A DNA stretch of 64,000 nucleotides from Stagnimonas sp965279705 (lineage in GTDB: Bacteria > Pseudomonadota > Gammaproteobacteria > Nevskiales > Nevskiaceae), in the NCBI GenBank assembly GCA_965279705.1, contig OZ257257.1, forward strand, positions 310,001-374,000. Reading direction: 5' to 3'. Each line of letters begins with the position of its first letter. The first letter of the stretch is position 1. Both the position numbers and the translations under genes were made by a program. The notes under the pieces are model-generated. The model had not been told where the DNA came from. It saw nothing but the letters and a program-made list of their open reading frames with translations, and did not search any database. This document shows positions 43,301-50,409 of this stretch, one piece after another.

Positions 43301-43423
43301 ATGCCGCCCATTGCGCGCAGCGTGGTCGACACCGAGGCGCACGAACTCATCACCCGCTGGATCAACGAGGTGGTGAAGGTCGATGCCGCGAAGTACCCAG
43401 GCTCGGATAGCTGCACCAACTAA
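40361..43423 (+). CDS. Fused parallel beta-helix / diheme cytochrome c-type lipoprotein
   Basis: A 1020-residue lipoprotein (lipobox LLTGC, Cys28). Residues about 50-600 form a parallel beta-helix: repeated short strands such as DVLVKGCGKDKTVLSFKNN, GNGFELRGVDNAKLLRVRAI and GGEYANNLAECNTGGFLVYD. From about 640 to 1020 it resembles the SO_2930/HNE_0200-type family (YSLNSKLFSDYAVKYRVLYM, VPVSW-like AAVSWKHTD), with c-type haem sites CLSCH (798-802) and CQHCH (908-912). In other genomes these two families are usually separate neighbouring genes. Role unknown; electron transfer at the cell surface or in the periplasm is likely. Confidence 0.82.
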   Translation: MQHPRITPSARLSLSLAALTLASLLLTGCGNSQVPGASAVNPSNPGSATGRRFFIKPGANATTDMVSAMIQAAPGDVIEFDCGYFELSNTFQLTDTEDVLVKGCGKDKTVLSFKNNNAPEGVLAVNVRGLTYQDFTVADTGGNGFELRGVDNAKLLRVRAIWSSGGGRESADPITAENYKDRLHVPCTDPPTQDPTAPENALGDTTSPDYTPSPKSGRYGIYPVSSENILVDDAESIGASDAGIYVGQTNNAIIKNSRSAYNVFGFEIENVQGGEYANNLAECNTGGFLVYDLDGLRQYGDRSRMYGNVARNNNTYNFTSGGIVGSVPPGSGMITLSYDRIDIFDNTFENNNTAGIIHTSYEVFPEGAGRPNEKRIDWYTEGVHIFRNKFINNGNALPIITTKALAAGDVAKVLPLVIGVKNQLACALPQNLAACAAAGVAGGLGTHTAGFRGAHILWDGLVDTLADCPYPKKANGDPVPMDARGKPLHTNEDPDPACHYNGYKFDTKATGSPRIKPDWFMSCIDEDNEFSADSLAFVNFHGTKGANAAIKLAVGATPSLTDLTELQELPSSFDLTPHRCKASYGKNLPLLPPVVIPPFVRSGLIDAAPAQAEIDRLCGKVMATGVVNFDASKVNCPTLDQYNLFRDPQDPTSAANSAGVPYSLNSKLFSDYAVKYRVLYMPSGTKAVYREAASDGANAVIVFPVGTIIAKSFAFDDEDKGTEDVIETRLLIKRTATNGAARWQGMSYRWTTENGKRVAKLALGGGTAAVSWKHTDIDSGVLHTGSTDSYLIPNANQCLSCHSREDAEPGSAPIGPKVRFMNKPYKPESNKVSGQSQHEIAGKNQIDYLCSKGLMTGCPTDRGVDNMTQVAKLLEKSPVYNVPGSSGFAANTPEDIEARSRAWLEVNCQHCHNVRGFAASTGFYLDSLRKVDTTYGVCKTTTATGTEGRGGRTYDIHPANAADSIIPFRIGPEATLPSARMPPIARSVVDTEAHELITRWINEVVKVDAAKYPGSDSCTN

Positions 43424-43443
43424 GGCGGCAAGCGTTACAACGC

Positions 43444-43472
43444 AAAAACCCCCGGCAGCACCGGGGGTTTTT
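43444..43472. terminator. Bidirectional rho-independent terminator
   Basis: A 12-bp perfect inverted repeat (AAAAACCCCCGG / CCGGGGGTTTTT) with a 5-nt loop lies between the convergent cytochrome-fusion gene and speD. The A- and T-runs serve both strands. Confidence 0.9.
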
Positions 43473-43519
43473 GTTGTCGGCTCGTTGAGAAGTGCGGTCG
43501 AAGACCGCCGCTCACTCGC

Positions 43520-44305
43520 TCAGGCCTGAATGTTCTTGCCGTAGAAGATTTCCATGATCTCGTGATCGACGCGACCACGGATGCGCTTGGCTTCGCGCGG
43601 CGGCAGCTCGCTGGCGCCTTCGCCGAACAGGTAGGTATTGAGGTCGAGTTCCTTGAGCTTCATCTTGGTGTGGAAGATGTTCTCCTGATAGACGTTGACG
43701 TCCACCATGTCGTACTTGTCCTTGATGTCGCGGGCGATAAAGTTCTGCGCCGAGTCGATGTTGTGGTCGATGAAGTGCTTCATGCCACGCACGTTGCGGG
43801 TAAAGCCGCGCACGCGATAGTCAAGTACGACGATGTCGCTCTCGAAGCTCTTGATGAGATAGTTCAGCGCCTTCAGCGGGCTGATCTTGCCGCAGGTGCT
43901 GACGTCGATGTCGGCGCGAAAGGTGCTGATACCAGCATCCGGATGGTTCTCGGGATAGGTGTGCACCGTGATGTGGCTCTTGTCGAGATGGCCGACGACG
44001 CTGTCCTTGCCGGGCGTCTTCATGCCGTCGAGGTGACCCTCGGAGATGAGCATGGTGACGCTCGCACCCTGTGGGTCGTAGTCCTGCCGTGCGACGTTGA
44101 GCACGTGCGCGCCGATCATGTCGGCGACGTTGGTGAGGATCTCGGTGAGGCGCTCGGCGTTGTACTGCTCGTCGATGTACTCGACGTATTCCTGCTGGTC
44201 GGCCTTGGTGCGGGCGTAGCAGATGTCGTAAATGTTGAAGCTCAGCGACTTGGTGAGATTGTTGAAGCCCAACAATTTGAGTTTAGGGTTGCTGGTGGGT
44301 TTCAT
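43520..44305 (-). CDS. speD: S-adenosylmethionine decarboxylase, proenzyme (SpeD)
   Basis: A 261-residue proenzyme very like E. coli SpeD (264): LKLLGFNNLTKSLSFNIYDI, and the self-cleavage site in GHLDKSHITVHTYPENHP. Cleavage before Ser110 makes the pyruvoyl cofactor. The product, decarboxylated SAM, feeds spermidine synthesis. ARQDYDPQGASVT and YDMVDVNVYQENIFHTKM are near identical to E. coli. The ATG at 44305 is used; a TTG three codons upstream (44314) sits at better distance from GGGAG and may be the real start. OsmC lies upstream, as in Pseudomonas. Confidence 0.95.
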   Translation of the reverse strand: MKPTSNPKLKLLGFNNLTKSLSFNIYDICYARTKADQQEYVEYIDEQYNAERLTEILTNVADMIGAHVLNVARQDYDPQGASVTMLISEGHLDGMKTPGKDSVVGHLDKSHITVHTYPENHPDAGISTFRADIDVSTCGKISPLKALNYLIKSFESDIVVLDYRVRGFTRNVRGMKHFIDHNIDSAQNFIARDIKDKYDMVDVNVYQENIFHTKMKLKELDLNTYLFGEGASELPPREAKRIRGRVDHEIMEIFYGKNIQA

Positions 44306-44369
44306 CTTGGCCAAGTTGTTCTCCCAATAATAAAGTGTGCGAGCAAGCACAGCAGACGGCGGTGAAACG

Positions 44370-44397
44370 AAAATCCCCGCAGGGTGAGCTGCGGGGA
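44370..44397 (-). terminator. Rho-independent terminator after the OsmC gene
   Basis: A 9-bp perfect stem (TCCCCGCAG / CTGCGGGGA) with a 6-nt loop; on the minus strand it ends in TTTTC. It lies between the OsmC gene (stop 44467) and speD (start 44305). Confidence 0.8.
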
Positions 44398-44466
44398 CTC
44401 AGAATTATCCGGCAAAAGTGTGTTTTTTGCCTATTAAACTTTGATGACCGTCGTTTCAGTGCTGCA

Positions 44467-44889
44467 TCAAGCCGGTTCGCGAATCTCGAAGCCGTGCGTG
44501 ATGGTCACGCCACCCTTGGTGAGCATGATCGACGCCGAGCAGTATTTTTCGGCAGAAAGCTGTACGGCACGCTCGACCTGCGTCGGGTTCAAGCCCTTGC
44601 CGCTGACGACAAAGTGCAGATGGATGGCGGTGAACACCTTGGGTTCGGTCTCGGCACGCTCTGCCTTCAATTCGCACACGCAGTCGGTGACCGGTTGCCG
44701 ACCCTTCTTCAGGATCATCACCACGTCCACCGACGAGCAGGCGCCCACACCCATCAGCAGCAGCTCCATCGGGCGCGCGCCCAAGTTACGGCCACCAAGC
44801 TCCGGCGGGCCATCCAGCACGATGGCGTGACCCGACCCGGACTCGGCGACGAACGCCATGTTTTCTACCCATTTGATGCGCGCCTGCAT
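44467..44889 (-). CDS. OsmC-family protein, YhfA-like
   Basis: From the ATG at 44889 the product is 140 residues and begins MQARIKWVENMAF, as E. coli YhfA (MQARVKWVEGLTF). Conserved parts are ARPMELLLMGVGACSSVDVV (with the OsmC Cys) and AVQLSAEKYCSASIML (second Cys). OsmC proteins reduce organic peroxides using the Cys pair. The gene stands between vfr (divergent) and speD, the order found in P. aeruginosa. A TTG nine bases earlier is less likely as start. Confidence 0.9.
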   Translation of the reverse strand: MQARIKWVENMAFVAESGSGHAIVLDGPPELGGRNLGARPMELLLMGVGACSSVDVVMILKKGRQPVTDCVCELKAERAETEPKVFTAIHLHFVVSGKGLNPTQVERAVQLSAEKYCSASIMLTKGGVTITHGFEIREPA

Positions 44890-44998
44890 TGGCTTCAACC
44901 GGTGACGGGAAGGGCTTAAATCATGTGGTATCGTCCCGGAAAATCAAGGTCCATGACGCTCGCGCGTCGTGTTTCGCACGAGGGAGCGACATCGAACC

Positions 44999-45652
44999 AT
45001 GCTTGACCAACCCGCCATTCAAGCCTTCATCGCGCAGGCGACCAAGCGGTCGTTCCCCGCCAAGCAGATCATCATCCATGCCGGGGATGCGCCACAGTCG
45101 CTGTACCTGATTCTCGAAGGCTCGATGAGTGTCAGCGTCACCGACGACGAAGAGCGCGAGATGGTTCTGGCGTATCTGAATCCGGGCGATTTCTTCGGCG
45201 AGATGTGCATGTTCCCCGAGCAGAAAACCCGCACGGCGGAAGTACGCACGCGCACGCAGGCGCTGGTGGCCGAGATTGGCTACGACCACTTCCGCCGCTT
45301 CATCCGTGAGAACCCTGAAATCATGCTGGCCCTCGCCGGCCAGCTCGCACAGCGCCTGCGCGCGACCACAGCGAGGCTGACCGATCTCGCGTTTCTCGAT
45401 GTGCAGGGTCGCGTCGCGCACGAGATCATCAATCTCTGTCGTCAGCCGGATGCCCAGCCGCATGCACGCGGCACCCTGGTGCGCATCTCGCGGCAGGAGC
45501 TGGCACGCATCGTCGGCTGCTCGCGCGAGATGGCGGGCCGCGTGCTGAAAAAGCTCGGCGACGATGGCACGGTAAGCGTACAGGGCCGAAGCATCGTCGT
45601 GCTCGGCGTGCAGTTCACCGGCGTCGTGAAGCCGGCGCTGCGCCGTCGCTAG
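44999..45652 (+). CDS. vfr: cAMP-dependent transcription regulator (Vfr/CRP)
   Basis: A 217-residue CRP-family regulator. The cAMP-binding domain (about 10-130) has IIIHAGDAPQSLYLILEGSM, GDFFGEMCMF and the phosphate-binding RTAEVRTRT. The helix-turn-helix is at about 168-190 (ISRQELARIVGCSREMAGRV). Vfr controls catabolism and virulence genes in Pseudomonas. The gene order OsmC-vfr with trpC just beyond matches P. aeruginosa. It converges on trpC with only 15 bp between stops. Confidence 0.93.
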   Translation: MLDQPAIQAFIAQATKRSFPAKQIIIHAGDAPQSLYLILEGSMSVSVTDDEEREMVLAYLNPGDFFGEMCMFPEQKTRTAEVRTRTQALVAEIGYDHFRRFIRENPEIMLALAGQLAQRLRATTARLTDLAFLDVQGRVAHEIINLCRQPDAQPHARGTLVRISRQELARIVGCSREMAGRVLKKLGDDGTVSVQGRSIVVLGVQFTGVVKPALRRR

Positions 45653-45667
45653 TCGATCCGCGCTGCG

Positions 45668-46495
45668 TCAATCGCAGCCAATCAACTGTTTTAGCGCCGC
45701 ACCCGGTGTGGCCTGACGCATCAGCGACTCGCCCACCAGAAAACGGTGCACGCCTGCCGTGCGCATGGTCGCCACATCGGCTGACGTGACGATGCCGGAT
45801 TCGGTGACGACATCCGTGCCCTGCGGGATATCGGCCAGCAGATCGAGCGTGTTGCTCAAACTCACTTCGAAGGTGCGCAGGTTGCGGTTGTTGATGCCCA
45901 GCAAAATCGGGTTTTGCGCGTCGTCGCGCGTGGGTGGCGGCAGCTTGGCTTTCAGCACCACCTCCAGCTCGGCGCGATCGTGAATCTCGACCAGCACGTC
46001 CATGCCCAAGCTCACCGCATAGTCGGCCAGTGATTCGAGTTGGGCAGGTTCGAGTGCGGCGACGATCAGCAGCACGCAGTCCGCACCGATGGCGCGCGCT
46101 TCGGCGATCTGGAGTTCGTCGATCAGGAAATCCTTGCGGATGGCTGGCAGCGCGCAATTCGCGCGGGCTTGGATGAGAAAAGCGTTGTGGCCTTGGAAGA
46201 ATTGCTCATCGGTGAGAACGGATAGGCAGGCCGCACCACCCGCCGCGTACTCGCGCGCAATCCAGCCAGGGTCGAAGTCTGCGCGGATCAGGCCCTTACT
46301 GGGTGAGGCCTTCTTGATCTCAGCGATCACGCCCGCGTCGCCGCTCTGCACCTTGGCGGTGAGTGCGCGGATGAAGCCGCGCGCGGCACCGTGCTCGCGG
46401 CCCAGTGCCTCCAGCGTGCTGCGCGAATAGCGCTTGGCGAGCAGCTTGATCTCGTCGGCTTTGACGGCGAGGATTTTGTCGAGGATATCGCTCAT
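45668..46495 (-). CDS. trpC: Indole-3-glycerol-phosphate synthase
   Basis: A 275-residue TIM-barrel enzyme, TrpC without the TrpF fusion found in E. coli. It closes the ring of carboxyphenylamino-deoxyribulose phosphate. Typical segments are VIAEIKKASPSKGLIRADFD, YAAGGAACLSVLTDEQFFQG, RKDFLIDELQIAEARAIGAD, GINNRNLRTFEV and VTESGIVTSADVATM. Its ATG overlaps the trpD stop (ATGA), and it is the last gene of the trpEGDC operon. No terminator is visible in the 15 bp before vfr. Confidence 0.96.
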   Translation of the reverse strand: MSDILDKILAVKADEIKLLAKRYSRSTLEALGREHGAARGFIRALTAKVQSGDAGVIAEIKKASPSKGLIRADFDPGWIAREYAAGGAACLSVLTDEQFFQGHNAFLIQARANCALPAIRKDFLIDELQIAEARAIGADCVLLIVAALEPAQLESLADYAVSLGMDVLVEIHDRAELEVVLKAKLPPPTRDDAQNPILLGINNRNLRTFEVSLSNTLDLLADIPQGTDVVTESGIVTSADVATMRTAGVHRFLVGESLMRQATPGAALKQLIGCD

Positions 46496-47526
46496 ATCTT
46501 TTGGCTCTGTGTGGCACGCACGAAGGCGTCGAGCTTGGCGCGCGCTGCGCCACTCGCCAGTGCTACGCGCGCCTTGGTGATGCCGTTGCCAATGGAATCG
46601 GCCAACCCGGCGGTGTAGAGCGCGGCGCCTGCGTTGAGCGCGACGATTTCGCGGGCGATGCCGGGCGTGTTGTCGAGGGCTTCGAGCAGGCGGGCTTTCG
46701 ACTCGGTGGCACCGGCTACGGTCAAGCCCCGCGAACCCGCCATCGCAAGGCCAAAGTCTTCGGGGTGGATTTCGTATTCGCGCACCACGCCATCGCGCAG
46801 CTCGCCCACCAGCGTGCCGGCACCGAGCGTGATTTCATCGAGGCCATCCTTGCCCCACACCACCAGCGCGCGCTTCGCACCCAAACGTTCGAGCACACGC
46901 ACCTGGATGCCGACGAGGTCTGGGTGAAACACGCCCATCAAGATGTTGGGAGCACCGGCCGGGTTGGTGAGCGGGCCAAGAATGTTGAAGATCGTCCTCA
47001 CGCCCATCTCGCGTCGCACGGGGGCGACCACCTTCATCGCCGGGTGATGGTTGGGCGCGAACATGAAGCCGATGCCGCACTCGGCGATGCAGGCCGCGAC
47101 TTGCTCCGGTTGCAGGTCGAGCGAGGCGCCTAGGGCTTCGAGTACATCCGCCGAGCCGCTTTTGGAGGACACGCCGCGGTTGCCATGCTTGGCGACTTTG
47201 GCACCTGCTGCGGCGGCGACGAACATCGCGGCGGTAGAGATGTTGAAGCTGTGTGCGCCGTCGCCGCCAGTGCCGACGATATCGAGAAAATGCTCACCTG
47301 CATCCGGCACTTCCACCTTGTGCGCGAACTCCCGCATCACCATGGCGGCGGCGGCAATCTCGCCCACCGTTTCCTTCTTTACGCGCAGACCGGTGAGGAT
47401 GGCGGCGGTCATCAGCGGCGAGACTTCGCCGCGCATGATCGAGCGGAAAAGCTCGATCATCTCGTCCTGAAAAATCTCACGGTGCTCGATGGTGCGTTGC
47501 AGGGCTTCCTGCGGAGTCAGTGCCAT
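46492..47526 (-). CDS. trpD: Anthranilate phosphoribosyltransferase
   Basis: A 344-residue enzyme that transfers phosphoribose from PRPP to anthranilate. The PRPP-binding glycine loop is DIVGTGGDGAHSFNISTA (about 80-97), with KHGNRGVSSKSGSADVLEA following and FNILGPLTNPAG later. It is a separate protein, not fused to TrpG as in enterobacteria. It starts 1 bp after the trpG stop and overlaps trpC by 4 bp. Confidence 0.97.
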   Translation of the reverse strand: MALTPQEALQRTIEHREIFQDEMIELFRSIMRGEVSPLMTAAILTGLRVKKETVGEIAAAAMVMREFAHKVEVPDAGEHFLDIVGTGGDGAHSFNISTAAMFVAAAAGAKVAKHGNRGVSSKSGSADVLEALGASLDLQPEQVAACIAECGIGFMFAPNHHPAMKVVAPVRREMGVRTIFNILGPLTNPAGAPNILMGVFHPDLVGIQVRVLERLGAKRALVVWGKDGLDEITLGAGTLVGELRDGVVREYEIHPEDFGLAMAGSRGLTVAGATESKARLLEALDNTPGIAREIVALNAGAALYTAGLADSIGNGITKARVALASGAARAKLDAFVRATQSQKI

Positions 47527-47527
47527 G

Positions 47528-48109
47528 TCAGTGCTGCTCCAAAAAGTTTTTCAGCATCGCGTGCCCATGCTCGGTGAGAATGGATTCGGGATGAAACTGC
47601 ACGCCCTCGATGGGTAGCGTCTTGTGGCGCAGGCCCATGATCTCGTCCATCGAGCCATCGGCATGCTGCGTCCAGGCGGTGATCTCGAAGCAATCGGGCA
47701 AATCTTCGCGCGCCACGATCAGCGAGTGATATCGCGTCGCGGTGAAAGGCGAGGGCAAGCCTGCGAAAACGCCTTTTTGTGAGTGATAAACCGGCGAGGT
47801 CTTGCCATGCATGACTTGTCTGGCGCGCAGCACCGTACCACCGAAGGCTTGGCCCATCGCCTGATGGCCCAAGCAGACGCCAAGAATCGGAAAGCGACCC
47901 TTGAGCTTGGCCAGCAAATCCAGACAAATGCCCGCCTCGTTCGGTGTGCAAGGGCCGGGTGACAGCACGATGTGGCTGGGCTTCTTGCTTGCTACTTCAG
48001 CGACCGTGATCTGGTCGTTGCGATGCACCTCGACCTCGGCCCCCAACTCGCCAAAGTACTGCACGAGGTTGTAGGTAAACGAGTCGTAGTTGTCGATCAT
48101 CACGATCAT
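47528..48109 (-). CDS. trpG: Anthranilate synthase glutaminase subunit
   Basis: From the ATG at 48109 the product is 193 residues. This class I amidotransferase supplies ammonia to TrpE. The nucleophile is Cys79 (LGVCLGHQAMGQAFGG), with His/Glu in VQFHPESILTEHG. LSPGPCTPNEAG is the usual family motif. It begins MIVMIDNYDSFTYNLVQYFG. The ATG overlaps the trpE stop by 2 bp (ATGA). It may also serve folate synthesis (PabA role) since the proteins are alike; no pabB is in the window. Confidence 0.97.
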   Translation of the reverse strand: MIVMIDNYDSFTYNLVQYFGELGAEVEVHRNDQITVAEVASKKPSHIVLSPGPCTPNEAGICLDLLAKLKGRFPILGVCLGHQAMGQAFGGTVLRARQVMHGKTSPVYHSQKGVFAGLPSPFTATRYHSLIVAREDLPDCFEITAWTQHADGSMDEIMGLRHKTLPIEGVQFHPESILTEHGHAMLKNFLEQH

Positions 48110-49566
48110 GACTGGCCTCCGGCGGCTTGTGCCGCGGCCCGCATCATCGCGCGCGCCTTGCTCATGGTTTCGTCCCACTCGGCTTGCGGGTCGCTGTCGG
48201 CAACCACGCCGGCACCGGCCTGGATATGAATCTGGCCGTCCTTGATGACGGCGGTGCGGATGGCGATGGCGACATCCATGTTGCCGCACCAGCCGATGTA
48301 GCCGACGGCGCCGCCGTAGATGCCGCGCTTGTGGGGTTCGAGTTCCTGGATGATTTCCATAGCCCGCACCTTGGGTGCCCCGCTGAGCGTGCCGGCAGGG
48401 AAGGTCGCAGCGAGCGCATCGAGCGCATCGAGGCCGGGCTTCAATTGCGCAGTGACGTTACTGACGATGTGCATGACGTGACTGTATTTCTCCACCGCCA
48501 TTTTCTCGGTGAGTTTCACACTCCCCGTCTGCGCGACGCGGCCGACATCGTTGCGGCCCAAGTCGATCAGCATCAGGTGTTCGGCCACTTCCTTCGGGTC
48601 GGCCAGCAGCTCGGCCTGGATGCGCACATCGTCCTCGGCGGTCGCACCGCGTTTTCGGGTGCCGGCCAGTGGGCGCACGGTGGCGAGGCCATCCTGCACG
48701 CGCACCAGAATCTCCGGCGATGACCCTACGACGTGGTGATCACCGAGATTGAAGCAGTAGAGATAGGGCGAGGGATTGAGTCGGCGGATGGCGCGATAAA
48801 GCTGCACCGGATCGGCCTCGAACGGCGCGCTGAGGCGATGCGCGGGCACAACCTGCATCACGTCGCCCGCGGCGGTGTAGTCCTTGATCTTCTGCACGGC
48901 GGCCTTGAATGCGGCCTCGCCCATGCTGCTGACGAAGGGAAGCTCCTCGGTGGGCTCGACGAACGGCGCGCGCGAGCGGCGCATGTGGCCGGCCATCTGC
49001 GCCTGCAATTCGGTGAGGCGGCGTTCGCCGCGCTCGCGCTCGGCGGGAGTGTCTTCGATGTGCACAACCAGCGTGATGGTGGCCTTGATGGCATCGAACA
49101 CCACCACCTCGTCGCTGCGCATCAGCAGAATATCTGGCGTGCCGATGGGGTCGGGCTGGTCGTGGTCGAGACGTGGTTCGACGTAGCGCACGGTCTCGAA
49201 GCCGAAGTAGCCCACCCAGCCGCCAGTGAAGCGCAGCGCACCGGGCAAGGGCGCGGTCACGGTCTTGGTGTATTCGCGAATGAAGGCCAGCGGGTCTTGC
49301 ATGTGCTGGTCGCGCACGCGCACGCCGTCGCGCGTCACGCTGACGCGGCGATTGCTGACGCGGATGACTTCGCGGCAAGCCAACCCGATAAAGGAATAGC
49401 GGCCCCACTGCTCACCGCCCTGCATGGATTCGAGCAGGTAGGTGAAGGGCTGGTTGGCGAGTTTGAGATAAGCGCTGACGGGCGTGTCGAGGTCGCCGGG
49501 CAGTTCGCGCGTGAGCGCGATCAGATGCTGGATGGGTGCGGACATGGCTTGGCGTACAGGCTTCAT
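48106..49566 (-). CDS. trpE: Anthranilate synthase component I
   Basis: A 486-residue chorismate-utilising enzyme that makes anthranilate with TrpG. Motifs: N-terminal LLESMQGGEQWGRYSFIGL (tryptophan feedback site LLES), PSPYLYCFNLGDHHVVGSSP, DLGRNDVGRVAQTGSVKLTE and FPAGTLSGAPKVRAMEIIQE. The start at 49566 is used; an ATG seven codons later (49545) is possible, and neither has a strong Shine-Dalgarno. A small leader frame rich in Trp at its end lies 54 bp upstream. Confidence 0.96.
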   Translation of the reverse strand: MKPVRQAMSAPIQHLIALTRELPGDLDTPVSAYLKLANQPFTYLLESMQGGEQWGRYSFIGLACREVIRVSNRRVSVTRDGVRVRDQHMQDPLAFIREYTKTVTAPLPGALRFTGGWVGYFGFETVRYVEPRLDHDQPDPIGTPDILLMRSDEVVVFDAIKATITLVVHIEDTPAERERGERRLTELQAQMAGHMRRSRAPFVEPTEELPFVSSMGEAAFKAAVQKIKDYTAAGDVMQVVPAHRLSAPFEADPVQLYRAIRRLNPSPYLYCFNLGDHHVVGSSPEILVRVQDGLATVRPLAGTRKRGATAEDDVRIQAELLADPKEVAEHLMLIDLGRNDVGRVAQTGSVKLTEKMAVEKYSHVMHIVSNVTAQLKPGLDALDALAATFPAGTLSGAPKVRAMEIIQELEPHKRGIYGGAVGYIGWCGNMDVAIAIRTAVIKDGQIHIQAGAGVVADSDPQAEWDETMSKARAMMRAAAQAAGGQS

Positions 49567-49620
49567 TTGTGGCGGGCGCGACGGGCGCGCAGAGTGAACA
49601 ACGAGGGGGTTAATCCCGGT

Positions 49621-49659
49621 TCACCATCGCCAGCAGCGGCTCGTGTTGGTCGTCCGCAT
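49621..49659 (-). CDS. trpL: Candidate trp leader peptide, MRTTNTSRCWRW
   Basis: A 12-codon frame on the minus strand, ATG at 49659, stop TGA at 49621, encoding MRTTNTSRCWRW. It ends Trp-Arg-Trp just before the stop, as regulatory trp leader peptides do. AAGG lies about 9 bp before the ATG, inside the end of rpe. The stop is 54 nt from the trpE start. The segment between can form a GTGAAC...GTTCAC stem with an inner CGGG/CCCC pairing, but no U-run follows. Attenuation or leader-coupled translation of trpE is inferred. Confidence 0.62.
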   Translation of the reverse strand: MRTTNTSRCWRW

Positions 49660-49663
49660 TGAC

Positions 49664-50338
49664 TTAAGCCTTAGAGAGTTCAGCGCGCATGGCGGCGATG
49701 GTAGCAGCGTAGTCCGGCTTGCCGAAAATGGCGGAACCTGCGACGAAGGTATCGGCACCCGCAGCGGCAATCTCGCGGATGTTGTCCACCTTCACGCCAC
49801 CATCAATCTCAAGGCGAATGTTGCGGCCGCTGGCGTCGATGAGTGCGCGCGCCTCGCGCAGCTTGTTGAGCGTGCCGGGGATGAAGCTCTGCCCGCCGAA
49901 GCCGGGGTTCACGCTCATCAGCAAGATGAGATCGACCTTGTCCATCACGTATTTGAGGCAGTCGAGCGGCGTTGCCGGGTTGAATACCAGCCCCGCCTGA
50001 CAGCCCGCTGCCTTGATCGCCTGCAAGCTGCGGTCGATGTGGCGCGTGGCTTCGGGGTGGAAGCTGATGAGCGTCGCACCCGCCTTGGCAAAGTTGGCAG
50101 CGAGTTCGTCCACCGGCTCAATCATCAGATGCACGTCGAGCGGTGCGGTGATGCCGTATTTGCGCAGCGCCTCGGCGATGGCCGGGCCAAAAGTGAGGTT
50201 GGGCACGTAATGATTGTCCATCACGTCGAAATGCACCCAGTCGGCACCGGCGTCGAGTACGGCCTTCACGTCGTCGCCGAGACGCGCGAGGTCAGCGGAG
50301 AGGATGGAGGGGGAGATGATGGGAGATTGCTTGGCCAT
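49664..50338 (-). CDS. rpe: Ribulose-phosphate 3-epimerase
   Basis: A 224-residue TIM-barrel enzyme that interconverts ribulose-5-phosphate and xylulose-5-phosphate. Signatures are SPSILSADLARLGDDV, WVHFDVMDNHYVPNLTFGP and LLMSVNPGFGGQSFIPGTLN, with EIDGGVKVDNI for the phosphate site. It lies directly upstream of the trp leader and trpE on the same strand, as rpe is near trpE in pseudomonads, and its 3' end contains the Shine-Dalgarno of the leader frame. Confidence 0.97.
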   Translation of the reverse strand: MAKQSPIISPSILSADLARLGDDVKAVLDAGADWVHFDVMDNHYVPNLTFGPAIAEALRKYGITAPLDVHLMIEPVDELAANFAKAGATLISFHPEATRHIDRSLQAIKAAGCQAGLVFNPATPLDCLKYVMDKVDLILLMSVNPGFGGQSFIPGTLNKLREARALIDASGRNIRLEIDGGVKVDNIREIAAAGADTFVAGSAIFGKPDYAATIAAMRAELSKA

Positions 50339-50409
50339 GCCAGCATTATCTCAGGCTTGGCGTGCAATGGCTTAAAGCCGACAATCCACGCCTGTCGAAA
50401 GGAAGCCTC

